IMG/VR virus record: IMGVR_UViG_3300034071_002652
Span: 24,440-88,439 of that record
Length of the DNA: 64,000 nt
Direction: 5' to 3' (one strand)
Origin: a virus
Shown here: positions 16,367-24,111 of the stretch, one piece after another
Layout of the letters: every line of letters begins with the position of its first letter
How positions within the stretch are numbered: the first letter of the stretch is position 1
The notes under the pieces: model-generated
What the model saw: the letters and a program-made list of their open reading frames with translations, nothing else
Told to the model about the DNA's origin: nothing
Databases searched by the model: none
Translations under genes and position numbers: made by a program

Positions 16367-16753
16367 TCAAATTTTTATCTCAAATCTATTTCTCATCTTT
16401 TCTACAACATCGTCAGGTGGATTGTGAACCGAACTATTTCCGTGTCTATTTTCAACAATTACACTGAATACCTTATATCCGTACTTTTCTGCCAATTCAT
16501 AGTATACATTCATTTCCCACTCTGTAGAGAAGGTGTTTGAAACGACAATCTTAGGTTCGGACCACTTCATCATGTCTTCACATGTATCTTGACACCATTT
16601 GTGTGCATAGATCAGTTTTGATGAGTCAAAATTATACTCACCATTGATTGTGAAATACATATCCGCTTCGATGTGTTTAGATGTTAAAAAAGGTGCAAGG
16701 GTACTTTTACCAGCACCCGGTACACCTCTTACTAAAAATAAAACTCTATCCAT
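16367..16753 (-). CDS. P-loop polynucleotide kinase-like protein (AAA_33)
   Basis: 128 aa. Walker A GVPGAGKST at residues 10-18, a lid/Asp region (AHKWCQDTCEDMM) and IVVSNTFSTEWEMNVYYELAEKYGYKVFSVIVEN match the 5'-kinase fold of T4 PNK and N4BP2-like proteins. These transfer ATP gamma-phosphate to a 5'-OH of RNA or DNA. It is a stand-alone kinase half, while separate HAD phosphatases occur at 1-295 and 25118-25678, so together they could do PNK-type end healing. The substrate is not shown. It lies directly upstream of the promoter for the tRNA pair. Confidence 0.75.
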   Translation of the reverse strand: MDRVLFLVRGVPGAGKSTLAPFLTSKHIEADMYFTINGEYNFDSSKLIYAHKWCQDTCEDMMKWSEPKIVVSNTFSTEWEMNVYYELAEKYGYKVFSVIVENRHGNSSVHNPPDDVVEKMRNRFEIKI

Positions 16754-16773
16754 ACTATAAAATGATATTTATT

Positions 16774-17541
16774 CTATAAACCGTAACGACCTTTTGTTCC
16801 GTTATAAATCGCCGAGATCATTGCAGCTCTATCTGTATTAGTTGTAGATCTCCAAAGAAATGCTTCGGGTATTCTTCCTAACCAAAAATTACCCGTTCCT
16901 GCAGTTCCAGATCCATTCGATGCTCCTATGACGTATCTTTCAAGCGCAACGTTGATGACTGGTTGACTCGTAATAGTCGATGCTGAAACTCCATTTTTAT
17001 ACAGTGTAACGGCATTTGTTGACATGTTGTGTTCAAAACATAAAAAATTCCAAGTATCAGGATTTATTGATGTATTAAAAGGGATTTGAGTTGATTCGTT
17101 ATTCATATATGCCATTATATTATAGACACCACCAGCGGATCTATTAACTGTAAATTGTATTAAATCTGTTGAGGAATCTTCTATCCCAAAGATTTCCCTT
17201 TTTACCAGTGTTGCAGTTGTATCATGCCAAACCCAAGCACCCCAAACCCAATATGTGAATGTGGAGCTGTAAGTATAATTTGTATTACTATAATAAGCAT
17301 CACTTGAACCATCAAGATTAAAATATTTTACATAACCTGCTTGTTGAAATGGAGGATCTCCCTGAACTGTCCATGTTCCACCACCAGGACCTAAAGATGT
17401 CACCGAAGTCCCGGTTCCCACATACGATGCACTACTTGTTAAGTCAATTCTCCATTCCATATTACTATTGTAAGCACTCCAATTATAAGGAGTAAATGCC
17501 CCTTTTAATTTTGGTATAACAGAAAAAATAGAACTTGGCAT
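16774..17541 (-). CDS. LamG/concanavalin-like tail-fibre or adhesin protein
   Basis: 255 aa. The central 150 residues have the alternating beta pattern of a LamG-like jelly roll: YVKYFNLDGSSDAYYSN, FTYWVWGAWVWHD, WNFLCFEHNMSTNAVTLYKNGVSA and FWLGRIPEAFLWRSTTNTDRAAMISAIYNGT. Such domains bind carbohydrate and are common in Bacteroidota phage tail fibres. It is the last of three tail-fibre genes transcribed together (18937 down to 16774), each abutting the next. No signal peptide is present, fitting a virion protein. Confidence 0.7.
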   Translation of the reverse strand: MPSSIFSVIPKLKGAFTPYNWSAYNSNMEWRIDLTSSASYVGTGTSVTSLGPGGGTWTVQGDPPFQQAGYVKYFNLDGSSDAYYSNTNYTYSSTFTYWVWGAWVWHDTTATLVKREIFGIEDSSTDLIQFTVNRSAGGVYNIMAYMNNESTQIPFNTSINPDTWNFLCFEHNMSTNAVTLYKNGVSASTITSQPVINVALERYVIGASNGSGTAGTGNFWLGRIPEAFLWRSTTNTDRAAMISAIYNGTKGRYGL

Positions 17542-17543
17542 AT

Positions 17544-18050
17544 TTAATTATATTGATTTGCTAATCTAAATATTTCATCGATACCTGACTGATCGACACC
17601 CAACAATTGAGCAAAATTGACAATCAACGGGTTATTTTTTTCTATGAGAACGGCATATTCCCAAGTTATTAGAATTCTTTTTCTTTCGTCCAAGTCAGGT
17701 ACTTGACTAATCATGTTAGTAATCGTATCAGGGTCAATTCCGTAGTCTAACAACCCCAACCTAAATTGTCTAGGTGTGCAATCATTATATTTTGGTTTTC
17801 TATCTTCTATTTCTTGAGGTGTTAGATCTCTGACTGAATGTGTTACAAAGAATTTTTTTTGATTCAAGTCCAATAGTTCATTTGTTTCTATTGTTTGTAA
17901 ATTGTGATCAAATATCGGAGTATTGTCTTCACAATACTCAATTTCGACAATATTATCAGGTAACCAACCTGGCAAACCGTCAACCATGTACCTACCTTCT
18001 CGAATGTCACCTATTTGTCCGGTATCTAAAAAATAAAAAAATGTTCTCAT
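17544..18050 (-). CDS. Tail-fibre-associated protein (possible assembly factor)
   Basis: 168 aa from the ATG at 18050, which overlaps the stop of the repeat-fibre gene as ATGA. An N-terminal beta domain (FYFLDTGQIGDIREGRYMV) is followed by a helical C-terminus from about residue 95. The pattern CTPRQFRLGLLDYGIDPDTI...ITWEYAVLIEKNNPLIVNFAQLLGVDQSGIDEIF resembles C-terminal domains of small phage tail and fibre-assembly proteins. Its place between two fibre genes supports a fibre or chaperone role. No named family can be given. Confidence 0.55.
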   Translation of the reverse strand: MRTFFYFLDTGQIGDIREGRYMVDGLPGWLPDNIVEIEYCEDNTPIFDHNLQTIETNELLDLNQKKFFVTHSVRDLTPQEIEDRKPKYNDCTPRQFRLGLLDYGIDPDTITNMISQVPDLDERKRILITWEYAVLIEKNNPLIVNFAQLLGVDQSGIDEIFRLANQYN

Positions 18051-18937
18051 GTTGTTAAATCTCCGAATATTGTCCAAACATTTTGACTTACTCTTTTTAA
18101 ACCAATAACTGAATATTGAGTTCTAGTTTGAGCACTCAAAGAACTATAATTTAATGTTACACCTGAACCTCCACTAAGTGTTACCTTACCAGCTCCCGCT
18201 TGTTCAATAATAATTTCGGTGTCATTGGCCCAAGTGACTGAAGATTGAGGTGGTATTGACGCGGTTATTGCACTGGCATTATTCATCCTAAGATAATCAC
18301 TTGCATCTGCCGTTCCCAAAGTCACAGAAGTTGCAGTGTAACTGACCACAGGAAACGCGTTAATCCCTGAAGAACCTGATGTTCCTGAAGAACCTGATGT
18401 TCCTGAAGAACCTGAATTACCTGTTCGACTAAAGTCTATAGCTAAAGCGGCATTATTAGTAGGTAAAGTTCCACTTATATAAGACACAGGAATTTTATAA
18501 TATCCACTAGCAACTGTAACAGTACTCGTAACTTGAAATTGATTCACTACTGTCCCTGTGTCTCGACTATATAGAGTTACAACACCTCTAGTTGCTGTGG
18601 TTGTACTGTCATCCCATGTATTGAACCACGCAGTCTGAGTATTACCTAACTGGTCTACGTTATCAATATACAAGAATGTAACAGAAGCAATTGTTGCGTT
18701 ATTGTAAGACACAAGACCATTACCTGGATCTGTATCGGTTGTGGTTGCGGTGAAATTATATCTAACACCACCTGCAACTCCTGATGTTCCGCTCGAACCT
18801 GATGTTCCGCTCGAACCTGATGTTCCGCTCGAACCTGATGTTCCGCTCGAACCTGATGTTCCGCTCGAACCTGATGTTCCGCTCGAACCTGATGTTCCTG
18901 AAGATCCACCTGTAAGTGTTACACCATTAATTTTCAT
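18047..18937 (-). CDS. Tail fibre with collagen-like GSSGTS repeats
   Basis: 296 aa. Residues 10-53 are about seven repeats of GSSGTS, with a second block near 176-192. The repeat flanks a beta domain (residues 55-175), and a C-terminal beta domain (TEIIIEQAGAGKVTLSGGSGVTLNYSS...) resembles needle-type fibre tips. Gly-x-y-like repeats form extended trimeric stalks in phage fibres. At the DNA level the main block is six perfect 18-bp copies (18780-18887), so copy number can change by slippage. It starts a three-gene fibre operon with a TATTTAT motif 20 bases upstream. Confidence 0.75.
   Translation of the reverse strand: MKINGVTLTGGSSGTSGSSGTSGSSGTSGSSGTSGSSGTSGSSGTSGSSGTSGVAGGVRYNFTATTTDTDPGNGLVSYNNATIASVTFLYIDNVDQLGNTQTAWFNTWDDSTTTATRGVVTLYSRDTGTVVNQFQVTSTVTVASGYYKIPVSYISGTLPTNNAALAIDFSRTGNSGSSGTSGSSGTSGSSGINAFPVVSYTATSVTLGTADASDYLRMNNASAITASIPPQSSVTWANDTEIIIEQAGAGKVTLSGGSGVTLNYSSLSAQTRTQYSVIGLKRVSQNVWTIFGDLTT
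18780..18905 (-). repeat. Tandem 18-bp coding repeat in the fibre gene
   Basis: Six perfect copies of CCTGATGTTCCGCTCGAA (plus-strand reading) are followed by one diverged copy. Each encodes GSSGTS on the minus strand. A shorter diverged block with GAAGAACCTGATGTTCCT units lies at about 18366-18415. Confidence 0.95.
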
Positions 18938-18957
18938 TAATAAAATTCTATTTTTAT

Positions 18958-18964
18958 ATAAATA
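18958..18964 (-). promoter_or_regulatory. TATTTAT putative late promoter of the fibre operon
   Basis: ATTATATTTATATAAA on minus lies 20 bases before the ATG at 18937. Confidence 0.5.
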
Positions 18965-18980
18965 TAATGAGTTATTAGAA

Positions 18981-19379
18981 TTAAAGAATATTTACGTGAG
19001 TTCTTCCATCACCCCAATAACTATCATCACCATAATATACAAAAATTTCTTCATATTTAAATATTTTCCTATTTGAGATGAATTGAAACGCTTTGAGAGT
19101 CGGATGATCCCTCCAATAAGCATTTGCGTTATTTGAGTGGTTATAGTAGGATGCATATCCCATCCCTAATACTTGTTCTGTCCATTCACCTTGTTGTGGA
19201 TAATTGAAACGATAGTCCAAAAACAAAGAACTGACCTCACCCTTTTGAATAGGTAAGGTCAGGACTAAACATTCTTCAATTATTTCACCTTCTTCGATGT
19301 CTTCAGTTGCAAAGACACCCCACCCTTTACCGAGGGATTCTTTAATCTCAATCTTGGTTGGTGGTTTAATCATCTCCAA
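18981..19379 (-). CDS. SET-domain protein (putative lysine methyltransferase)
   Basis: 132 aa, just the SET core. Visible motifs are KGWGVFATEDIEEGEIIEE (residues 18-36, the SET-N GxG/F and turn), YASYYNHSNNANAYW (NHS at 80-82, SAM-binding knot) and YEEIFVYYGDDSYW (EE..YYG at 110-117, catalytic Tyr). These fit viral minimal SET proteins of the vSET type. They transfer methyl from SAM to protein lysines. There are no pre- or post-SET Cys clusters. A methylated target (host ribosomal or nucleoid protein, or a phage protein) is unknown. Confidence 0.75.
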   Translation of the reverse strand: MEMIKPPTKIEIKESLGKGWGVFATEDIEEGEIIEECLVLTLPIQKGEVSSLFLDYRFNYPQQGEWTEQVLGMGYASYYNHSNNANAYWRDHPTLKAFQFISNRKIFKYEEIFVYYGDDSYWGDGRTHVNIL

Positions 19380-19455
19380 TTTTTGTTGACTTTATTCCAA
19401 TAAGTTTCCCTTTGAAATTTCAACCAAAGAATTCTTATTTTTCTGATAAAATTTT

Positions 19456-19710
19456 TTATATCCATTCTTTTACATCATAAGCATTATAATCATAAAGCTT
19501 CGGTGAAAATTGTGGATACTGTTCACTAACAAAAAAATGAATTAATTTACCTGATTTTAAATTTTTACTTACCCACGTCCAATTTCCGTTTTGATCTTGT
19601 GTTGGAACTTCGATTACTTGACATTTGATGCCAATTGGGCCATCATATTCATAATGAATGTCACCAATTCTGATTTCCTCCACTATAATATTTCCGGCAG
19701 TCTTGGTCAT
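19456..19710 (-). CDS. Small protein of unknown function
   Basis: 84 aa, predicted beta-rich (IRIGDIHYEYDGPIGIKCQVIEV...), acidic. It overlaps the upstream gene's stop by 4 bases, so it is probably translated by coupling. No family is recognised. Confidence 0.5.
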   Translation of the reverse strand: MTKTAGNIIVEEIRIGDIHYEYDGPIGIKCQVIEVPTQDQNGNWTWVSKNLKSGKLIHFFVSEQYPQFSPKLYDYNAYDVKEWI

Positions 19711-20444
19711 GACGAAAGATATGTATACAGATTTATTGCTGATTGTTTTGCTTCAGACAATGTCTTGATCTTTTTTTTTCCTAACCTTGAAAATGGTATG
19801 AAATTTCTGATTCCACCTTCTTCAATCTTTTTTCTTTCGTTGGAATCTTTTGCGTTTTTTATAGATTGAATAAATTCGGAATTGTATTTATTCCATTCAT
19901 TTTCATCATAATCTTGGATGTTTGGAATATAGTCGGATTCAAAGTATCTATCACCGATTTTGAATAATGATTCACCCCTATGTGTTGAAGTTACATATCC
20001 AACTATTTTTGGTGTTCCATATTTTAGAGATGCATAATGAGTTGTTTTTTCAACATCATCGTATTTGATCGCAACACCTTTTGGAAAATCATCACAAACT
20101 TTTAAATTGTTTTGATAATACGACCAACCTGTCCTTAGATCTCCGATCAAAGTTCCATCTTTAGAAACAAATGAGTTTGGAATGTTAAAGGTTTCTCCCG
20201 AGTGAGACCAAGAATATTTCCTGATGTATCCGCCGGTAAATCTGTTAATCTTATAAATTTTGTTAATGTCCGGAATCCATCCATTCTTGTCCTTTTCGGG
20301 AAAAACCCTACTAACCAACTTAACAAATCCGAGATCCAAATGAACTTGGTTCAGGATACTCTTCCCGATATAATTCGGAGATTTTTGGAACCTGAATTTT
20401 ACCTTTCCAAGATATGGTGTTTGATTCTCAATCATGGTTTTCAT
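19707..20444 (-). CDS. Protein of unknown function
   Basis: 245 aa, soluble, Lys-rich, beta-rich middle (NKIYKINRFTGGYIRKYSW...). A helical C-terminus is rich in Lys/Glu (IKNAKDSNERKKIEEGG) and includes GKKKIKTLSEAKQSAINL. No domain is recognised. It forms a two-gene unit with the 84 aa gene downstream. Confidence 0.5.
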   Translation of the reverse strand: MKTMIENQTPYLGKVKFRFQKSPNYIGKSILNQVHLDLGFVKLVSRVFPEKDKNGWIPDINKIYKINRFTGGYIRKYSWSHSGETFNIPNSFVSKDGTLIGDLRTGWSYYQNNLKVCDDFPKGVAIKYDDVEKTTHYASLKYGTPKIVGYVTSTHRGESLFKIGDRYFESDYIPNIQDYDENEWNKYNSEFIQSIKNAKDSNERKKIEEGGIRNFIPFSRLGKKKIKTLSEAKQSAINLYTYLSS

Positions 20445-20496
20445 TCATTTGGTTATTAAAATATAATTCGATTTTGGAAAATGTCAAACTTCGATA

Positions 20497-21084
20497 TTAA
20501 AGAATATCACCATTTACCATATACACAGAGGATCCCTTATGATCGTTGTCCAACGTGTATTGAGGTGCACAAATTTCCCCCTTAAAGAAGATTTTGGAGA
20601 TAAAATCAATCTCGAAATTTGGTGCAACCACTGATCCGCTTACAAATGAAAAATCCGATGGTTGTGGAATTGTATCGGATTCGATATTCAATTCAAAAAG
20701 ACCTCCCTTATATTCGTCAACAAACAACATAACATTTTCGAATTCTTCATCCATCATAATATCGAAAGTTTCTGACAAATCTTCTTCATCCTGAAATTCC
20801 TCATGATTGTTGATTTCAGTTCCGATAAATTCACAAACCACATTATTATCGGAATCTTCAACTTTGAACCAAAGATTTTCAAGATTGAAATGTGGTCGTG
20901 AAATATCCATAAGTTCCATACCAGCAAGACTGAGCATGGTTTCAATTTCTTCATAAACTGACACAATATTATCTGTGTCGTTTTTCATCAAAATATCTTT
21001 GATTGTTTCAATATCAGATTTATCTAACCCGAATGTACGAAAGTGATTCTCCCAACCACTAACAAGAACTCTATAACTTTGCAT
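20497..21084 (-). CDS. Acidic protein of unknown function
   Basis: 195 aa, net acidic, with a central Glu/Asp patch (NNHEEFQDEEDLSETFDIMMDEEFENV). No family is recognised. It is separated from the downstream gene by 53 bases and from tRNA-Lys upstream by about 60 bases. Confidence 0.5.
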   Translation of the reverse strand: MQSYRVLVSGWENHFRTFGLDKSDIETIKDILMKNDTDNIVSVYEEIETMLSLAGMELMDISRPHFNLENLWFKVEDSDNNVVCEFIGTEINNHEEFQDEEDLSETFDIMMDEEFENVMLFVDEYKGGLFELNIESDTIPQPSDFSFVSGSVVAPNFEIDFISKIFFKGEICAPQYTLDNDHKGSSVYMVNGDIL

Positions 21085-21143
21085 TTTTTTTATAAAAATA
21101 TATGTGGAAAAAATTTAATAGACAAATTATTTTGAAAAAAAAA

Positions 21144-21218
21144 GTGACCCCTGGCGGGCTCGAACCGCCGGCCCATACATTAAAAGTGTATTGCTCTACC
21201 AACTGAGCTAAGAGGTCA
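21144..21218 (-). tRNA. tRNA-Lys (anticodon TTT)
   Basis: Acceptor TGACCTC/GGGGTCA, D-arm GCTC/GAGC, anticodon stem ATACA/TGTAT with loop CTTTTAA, T-arm GGCGG/CCGCC with TTCGAGC. A clean cloverleaf. Confidence 0.92.
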
Positions 21219-21225
21219 TTTTTGA

Positions 21226-21891
21226 TTATTGACTATGTTTCCAATGATTATCAATCAAAGACATACCTTCATGTTGTATTGTTACTTTTTCTTTCAGGAT
21301 TCCGAATCGATTCAATCCGTTCCTCCAAAAAATTTCATTGAACCAAATATCTGGTGTATCCCACGAGAATTTTTCTAATGATTCGAACAAAACTCTCTTG
21401 GTTTTTTTTGGAAAGACCAAACAATGGGCCATAATAATTTTGTCAGTTACATAGAAACTTGATTCATCATAAACTTCTTTGAAAGACGATTGTAAAAAAC
21501 CGTTACAATAATTAGATCCAAGTGAAAAGTGTGACAAATTATGTTTTTCCGAAAATTCTATACCTTCTTTTACTTTTTCAACAAATTCCTCAGGTGAACA
21601 GGTAAGAACGCAATCACATTCACACACGATCAATGCGTCCAAATCATCTGTGAAATTATCCAAGAATGCTTGCTTGAATGATTGATAAGCTCCATAATGA
21701 CCAGGACCATGATTTGTATGTTCTGATTGAGTAATTGCAGGTCTTATCTTCCAATCCTCTCCAAGATATCTCGGATTTATTTGTTGTTTATACTCAATCC
21801 CCAAATTACCCAACGGTGACAAAGATAAAATTGAATTTTTTTCTCTTGTTGACTCAATTTCAGTTAGAATGTGAACTAGTTTTATATTCAT
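21226..21891 (-). CDS. Putative glycosyltransferase (GT-A-like)
   Basis: 221 aa. DALIVCECDCVLTCSPEEF near residues 85-103 looks like the nucleotide-sugar strand with a DxD-type acidic/Cys motif. GPGHYGAYQSFKQAF before it and the later MAHCLVFPKK and DTPDIWFNEIFWRNGLNRFGI match the layout of small phage glycosyltransferases. It could decorate phage DNA, capsid or host glycans. The assignment is from pattern only and no named family is claimed. It lies 7 bases upstream of tRNA-Lys in the same direction. Confidence 0.5.
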   Translation of the reverse strand: MNIKLVHILTEIESTREKNSILSLSPLGNLGIEYKQQINPRYLGEDWKIRPAITQSEHTNHGPGHYGAYQSFKQAFLDNFTDDLDALIVCECDCVLTCSPEEFVEKVKEGIEFSEKHNLSHFSLGSNYCNGFLQSSFKEVYDESSFYVTDKIIMAHCLVFPKKTKRVLFESLEKFSWDTPDIWFNEIFWRNGLNRFGILKEKVTIQHEGMSLIDNHWKHSQ

Positions 21892-21917
21892 TTAATTTCA
21901 TTTATTTATTATTTATA

Positions 21918-22202
21918 TCAATCCCGACAATGGTATTTGATCAATACTCGGACATCTTCAATATTCCGATATTTGTTTGCAATCTCATCTGCCTTTGCAG
22001 AAGCTTCTTCGGGTGAAGAATTCATGATAGAAGAGAAACCTACATTATATGAATATTCATATTTCGGAAAAACAGAGTTATCTAGAACCTTACGACTTTT
22101 AAGACCATCGGAATAACTCACTTTCTTACCCAACGCATTGTAGATAGATCGTTTGCGAGGAGAACAAATCTCAACAGAGTAGAAATCAAAAAGGTTTTCC
22201 AT
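21918..22202 (-). CDS. Small protein of unknown function
   Basis: 94 aa, basic N-terminal half (SVEICSPRKRSIYNALGKKV) and helical acidic C-terminus (SPEEASAKADEIANKYRN). No family is recognised. It is probably co-transcribed with the glycosyltransferase-like gene. Confidence 0.5.
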   Translation of the reverse strand: MENLFDFYSVEICSPRKRSIYNALGKKVSYSDGLKSRKVLDNSVFPKYEYSYNVGFSSIMNSSPEEASAKADEIANKYRNIEDVRVLIKYHCRD

Positions 22203-22292
22203 ATCGGTTTTCTTTAGTGAAACTAATATACAACCAATTCACCGAATTACCAAATATTTTAAAGAAAAGGAAGAGTTCTTTTGTTTATTTAT

Positions 22293-22658
22293 TTATTCAC
22301 CCATTATGATTGACCCATAACGATTAGTCAATCGGTTTTCTAGTTTATCTAATCTACTGTCCAAATCACGATTAAAGTTCATCTCAACTTCATCGATTCG
22401 TCTGTGAAGGTGATCTTTTGATAAGTCAAGCTCACGAGACAAGTCATCAACAACTTCTGAAACACGTCTATCCATCATTTCACGATCACGAGCATAGTTG
22501 GAATGATCGTATGACATTTGTTCTCTTATGTCATCTATTTCTTGTTGTTTTTCTTGCAACAATTTGATTTTTTTGTTCACGGAAACTAAAAACACTATCA
22601 AACCAATAAAACCTGATAGTATCATACCCCCCACGAAATTTAATAATTCTATTGTCAT
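22293..22658 (-). CDS. Membrane-anchored coiled-coil protein (spanin-like shape)
   Basis: 121 aa from the ATG at 22658; longer frames read antisense through tRNA-Pro and tRNA-Tyr. One N-terminal transmembrane segment (residues 8-27, GGMILSGFIGLIVFLVSVN) is followed by about 85 residues of continuous charged coiled coil with LEN/LSR heptads. This shape suits an inner spanin or a cell-division or lysis regulator. No partner outer spanin is recognised next to it. It lies directly downstream of the tRNA-Tyr and tRNA-Pro genes on the same strand. Confidence 0.5.
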   Translation of the reverse strand: MTIELLNFVGGMILSGFIGLIVFLVSVNKKIKLLQEKQQEIDDIREQMSYDHSNYARDREMMDRRVSEVVDDLSRELDLSKDHLHRRIDEVEMNFNRDLDSRLDKLENRLTNRYGSIIMGE

Positions 22659-22696
22659 TTTTTTAATTTTTTTTAATGTCAAAGAACTCTTCCTTG

Positions 22697-22771
22697 TCGG
22701 GATACCAAGATTCGAACTTGGGACCTCCTGCTCCCAAAGCAGGCGCGATGACCGGACTACGCTATATCCCG
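22697..22771 (-). tRNA. tRNA-Pro (anticodon TGG)
   Basis: Acceptor CGGGATA/TATCCCG, anticodon stem CCTGC/GCAGG with loop TTTGGGA, T-arm with TTCGAAT. The C1-G72 acceptor pair is typical of proline tRNAs. Confidence 0.92.
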
Positions 22772-22781
22772 ATATAACTTG

Positions 22782-22861
22782 TGGGGGTAGATGGACTCGA
22801 ACCACCGAACCGTTAGGAGCTGATTTACAGTCAGCCGCAATTGCCACTATGCGATACCCCC
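22782..22861 (-). tRNA. tRNA-Tyr (anticodon GTA)
   Basis: Acceptor GGGGGTA/TACCCCC, anticodon stem GCTGA/TCAGC with loop CTGTAAA, variable arm about 12 nt as expected for bacterial tyrosine tRNAs, T-loop TTCGAGT. Confidence 0.9.
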
Positions 22862-22869
22862 AAAATGAC

Positions 22870-22973
22870 CGTTTTTTCCCCCATTACCCCACCCAAGAGA
22901 GGGACCTTGTGATGGATTTTAGTTCAGGAAGTCTGACAGGGTTTCCCCCATCAGACCGTTACCACGGACAAAC
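22870..22973 (-). ncRNA. Candidate structured RNA between phosphoesterase gene and tRNA-Tyr
   Basis: No gene is seen in this stretch. It holds a strong hairpin at 22931-22956 (GTCTGA/TCAGAC outer stem, GGG/CCC inner stem, GAAA tetraloop on minus), a CCGT/ACGG hairpin at 22956-22967 and a weaker CAAG/CTTG hairpin. As part of the same transcript it may guide tRNA processing or terminate the phosphoesterase mRNA. Confidence 0.3.
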
Positions 22974-23684
22974 CTACCCATTTACAACACCAATCATAAA
23001 ATAATTTTCCTCGTAGATCAAGTAATTACCAACGGGCAAAGCATCAATTAGAAATAATTTATTTTTCAACATCAATTTCATTGGCATTTCTTTAACTTCT
23101 GTATGACCTACAACTTGAATATATTGATCATTTAAAAAAGTATTTTTATTTCCCGACATCAAACTTCTTGGACGAATCCAAATCGGTGTTTGCATGATAT
23201 CATCACCTGTTGGATCAAATATTCCGTTGAACTCAAAATTTCGTGGTTTGTATTTCCAAATTTCATTTACAAAGTTAGAGATAGGTTCTCCTTCCTTGTA
23301 TCTATTTTGATTTACCAACCAATCATAACCAATACCCGCATGTGAACACAAAATATTATCCATCTCATAACACATTTGAAAGTGGTGTAGGTTTTCTTTA
23401 ATGAGAAGTTGAATTGCTGGTCCTGCACTCCGTTGAAATCCACTATACACTTCGTAAGTGTTAATATAATGGAAATCATGATTACCAATCAACATAATGA
23501 CCTCACATTCACCTTTTTCTTTGAACTCAATAATTTCCTTGAAATTATATTGTTGTTCTGCTGATCCAATGTCGAAACTGTCAAAATAATCCCCGATGAA
23601 AAGAACCCGATCAGCTTTTTCACTTTCTACGATTTTTTTCCATATGTCTCGACCATGAATGTCTCCGATAAAGATTGTTTTCAT
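22974..23684 (-). CDS. Metallophosphoesterase (PPP/calcineurin type)
   Basis: 236 aa with all five phosphoesterase blocks in order: GDIHG (7-11), GDYFDS (about 30-35), GNHDFHY, CSHAGIGYDW and VVGHTEV. These bind the two metals and the phosphate, as in lambda phosphatase and ApaH-like enzymes. Substrate could be phosphoproteins or nucleotides. The family is well known in large phages as a possible reverser of host phosphorylation. The tRNA-like gene at 23701 lies 16 bases upstream on the same strand. Confidence 0.9.
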   Translation of the reverse strand: MKTIFIGDIHGRDIWKKIVESEKADRVLFIGDYFDSFDIGSAEQQYNFKEIIEFKEKGECEVIMLIGNHDFHYINTYEVYSGFQRSAGPAIQLLIKENLHHFQMCYEMDNILCSHAGIGYDWLVNQNRYKEGEPISNFVNEIWKYKPRNFEFNGIFDPTGDDIMQTPIWIRPRSLMSGNKNTFLNDQYIQVVGHTEVKEMPMKLMLKNKLFLIDALPVGNYLIYEENYFMIGVVNG

Positions 23685-23700
23685 TAGTTTATTATTTTAG

Positions 23701-23798
23701 TAGTCAGGACAGGACTCGAACCTGTACGTATAGGATTAGCGCGTAGCCTATACACATCTTATTTGAGGAGTGCGTCTAACCAATTCCGCCACCTGACT
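23701..23798 (-). tRNA. tRNA-Leu-like gene of unusual length (98 nt)
   Basis: Acceptor AGTCAGG/CCTGACT, a leucine-type D-arm (GCGGAATTGGTTAGACGC) and a perfect T-arm are clear. The region between them is 46 nt. The anticodon stem is poor: CAC-TC/GA-GTG only with a bulge and a 9-nt loop containing CAA. A 7-bp variable hairpin (GTATAGG/CCTATAC) is larger than normal. The anticodon is tentatively CAA. It may be non-functional or specially processed. Confidence 0.55.
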
Positions 23799-23804
23799 GT
23801 GTTT

Positions 23805-24008
23805 TTAGTCTTTAAACTCTCGATAAACAAACATGAAAAAACAAATGTAACTAAGGGTCAACCCACCCACTAGAGAGTATCTGATTAGGTCGTGAAGTAG
23901 GGTACCGTCGAGTGGCACATCCCAAAGGATACAAGTTAAAAATACAATAAATGACAGGATGAAGAGTGTGAGTGACGCAAATCCTGTGATGTTGATTAGT
24001 TTTTTCAT
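23805..24008 (-). CDS. Small two-span membrane protein
   Basis: 67 aa with two hydrophobic segments (residues 7-28 and 42-61) separated by a short acidic/His loop and a charged C-terminus (YREFKD). The size and shape fit a holin or an antiholin-like protein, but no family is recognised. It lies between two tRNA units. Confidence 0.5.
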   Translation of the reverse strand: MKKLINITGFASLTLFILSFIVFLTCILWDVPLDGTLLHDLIRYSLVGGLTLSYICFFMFVYREFKD

Positions 24009-24035
24009 AGTGATTTAGATAATTTTTATTTTTTG

Positions 24036-24109
24036 CTCTCCCTCTTGGGCTTGAACCAAGGACCTATTGATTAACAGTCAACCGCTCTAACCGACTGAGC
24101 TAAGGGAGA
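24036..24109 (-). tRNA. tRNA-Asn (anticodon GTT)
   Basis: Acceptor TCTCCCT/AGGGAGA with G73, D-arm GCTC/GAGC, anticodon stem GTTGA/TCAAT with loop CTGTTAA, T-arm CTTGG/CCAAG with TTCAAGC. Confidence 0.92.
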
Positions 24110-24111
24110 AA

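Noticed and set aside
18780-18905. Regular 18-bp repeats that could suggest a CRISPR array or regulatory iterons
   Set aside because: No spacers separate the units, the phase is in frame, and the translation is a GSSGTS stalk inside a fibre gene.
18741-19076. Plus-strand reading frame with VPLEPD repeats
   Set aside because: It is the antisense shadow of the fibre repeat, with no promoter or start context.
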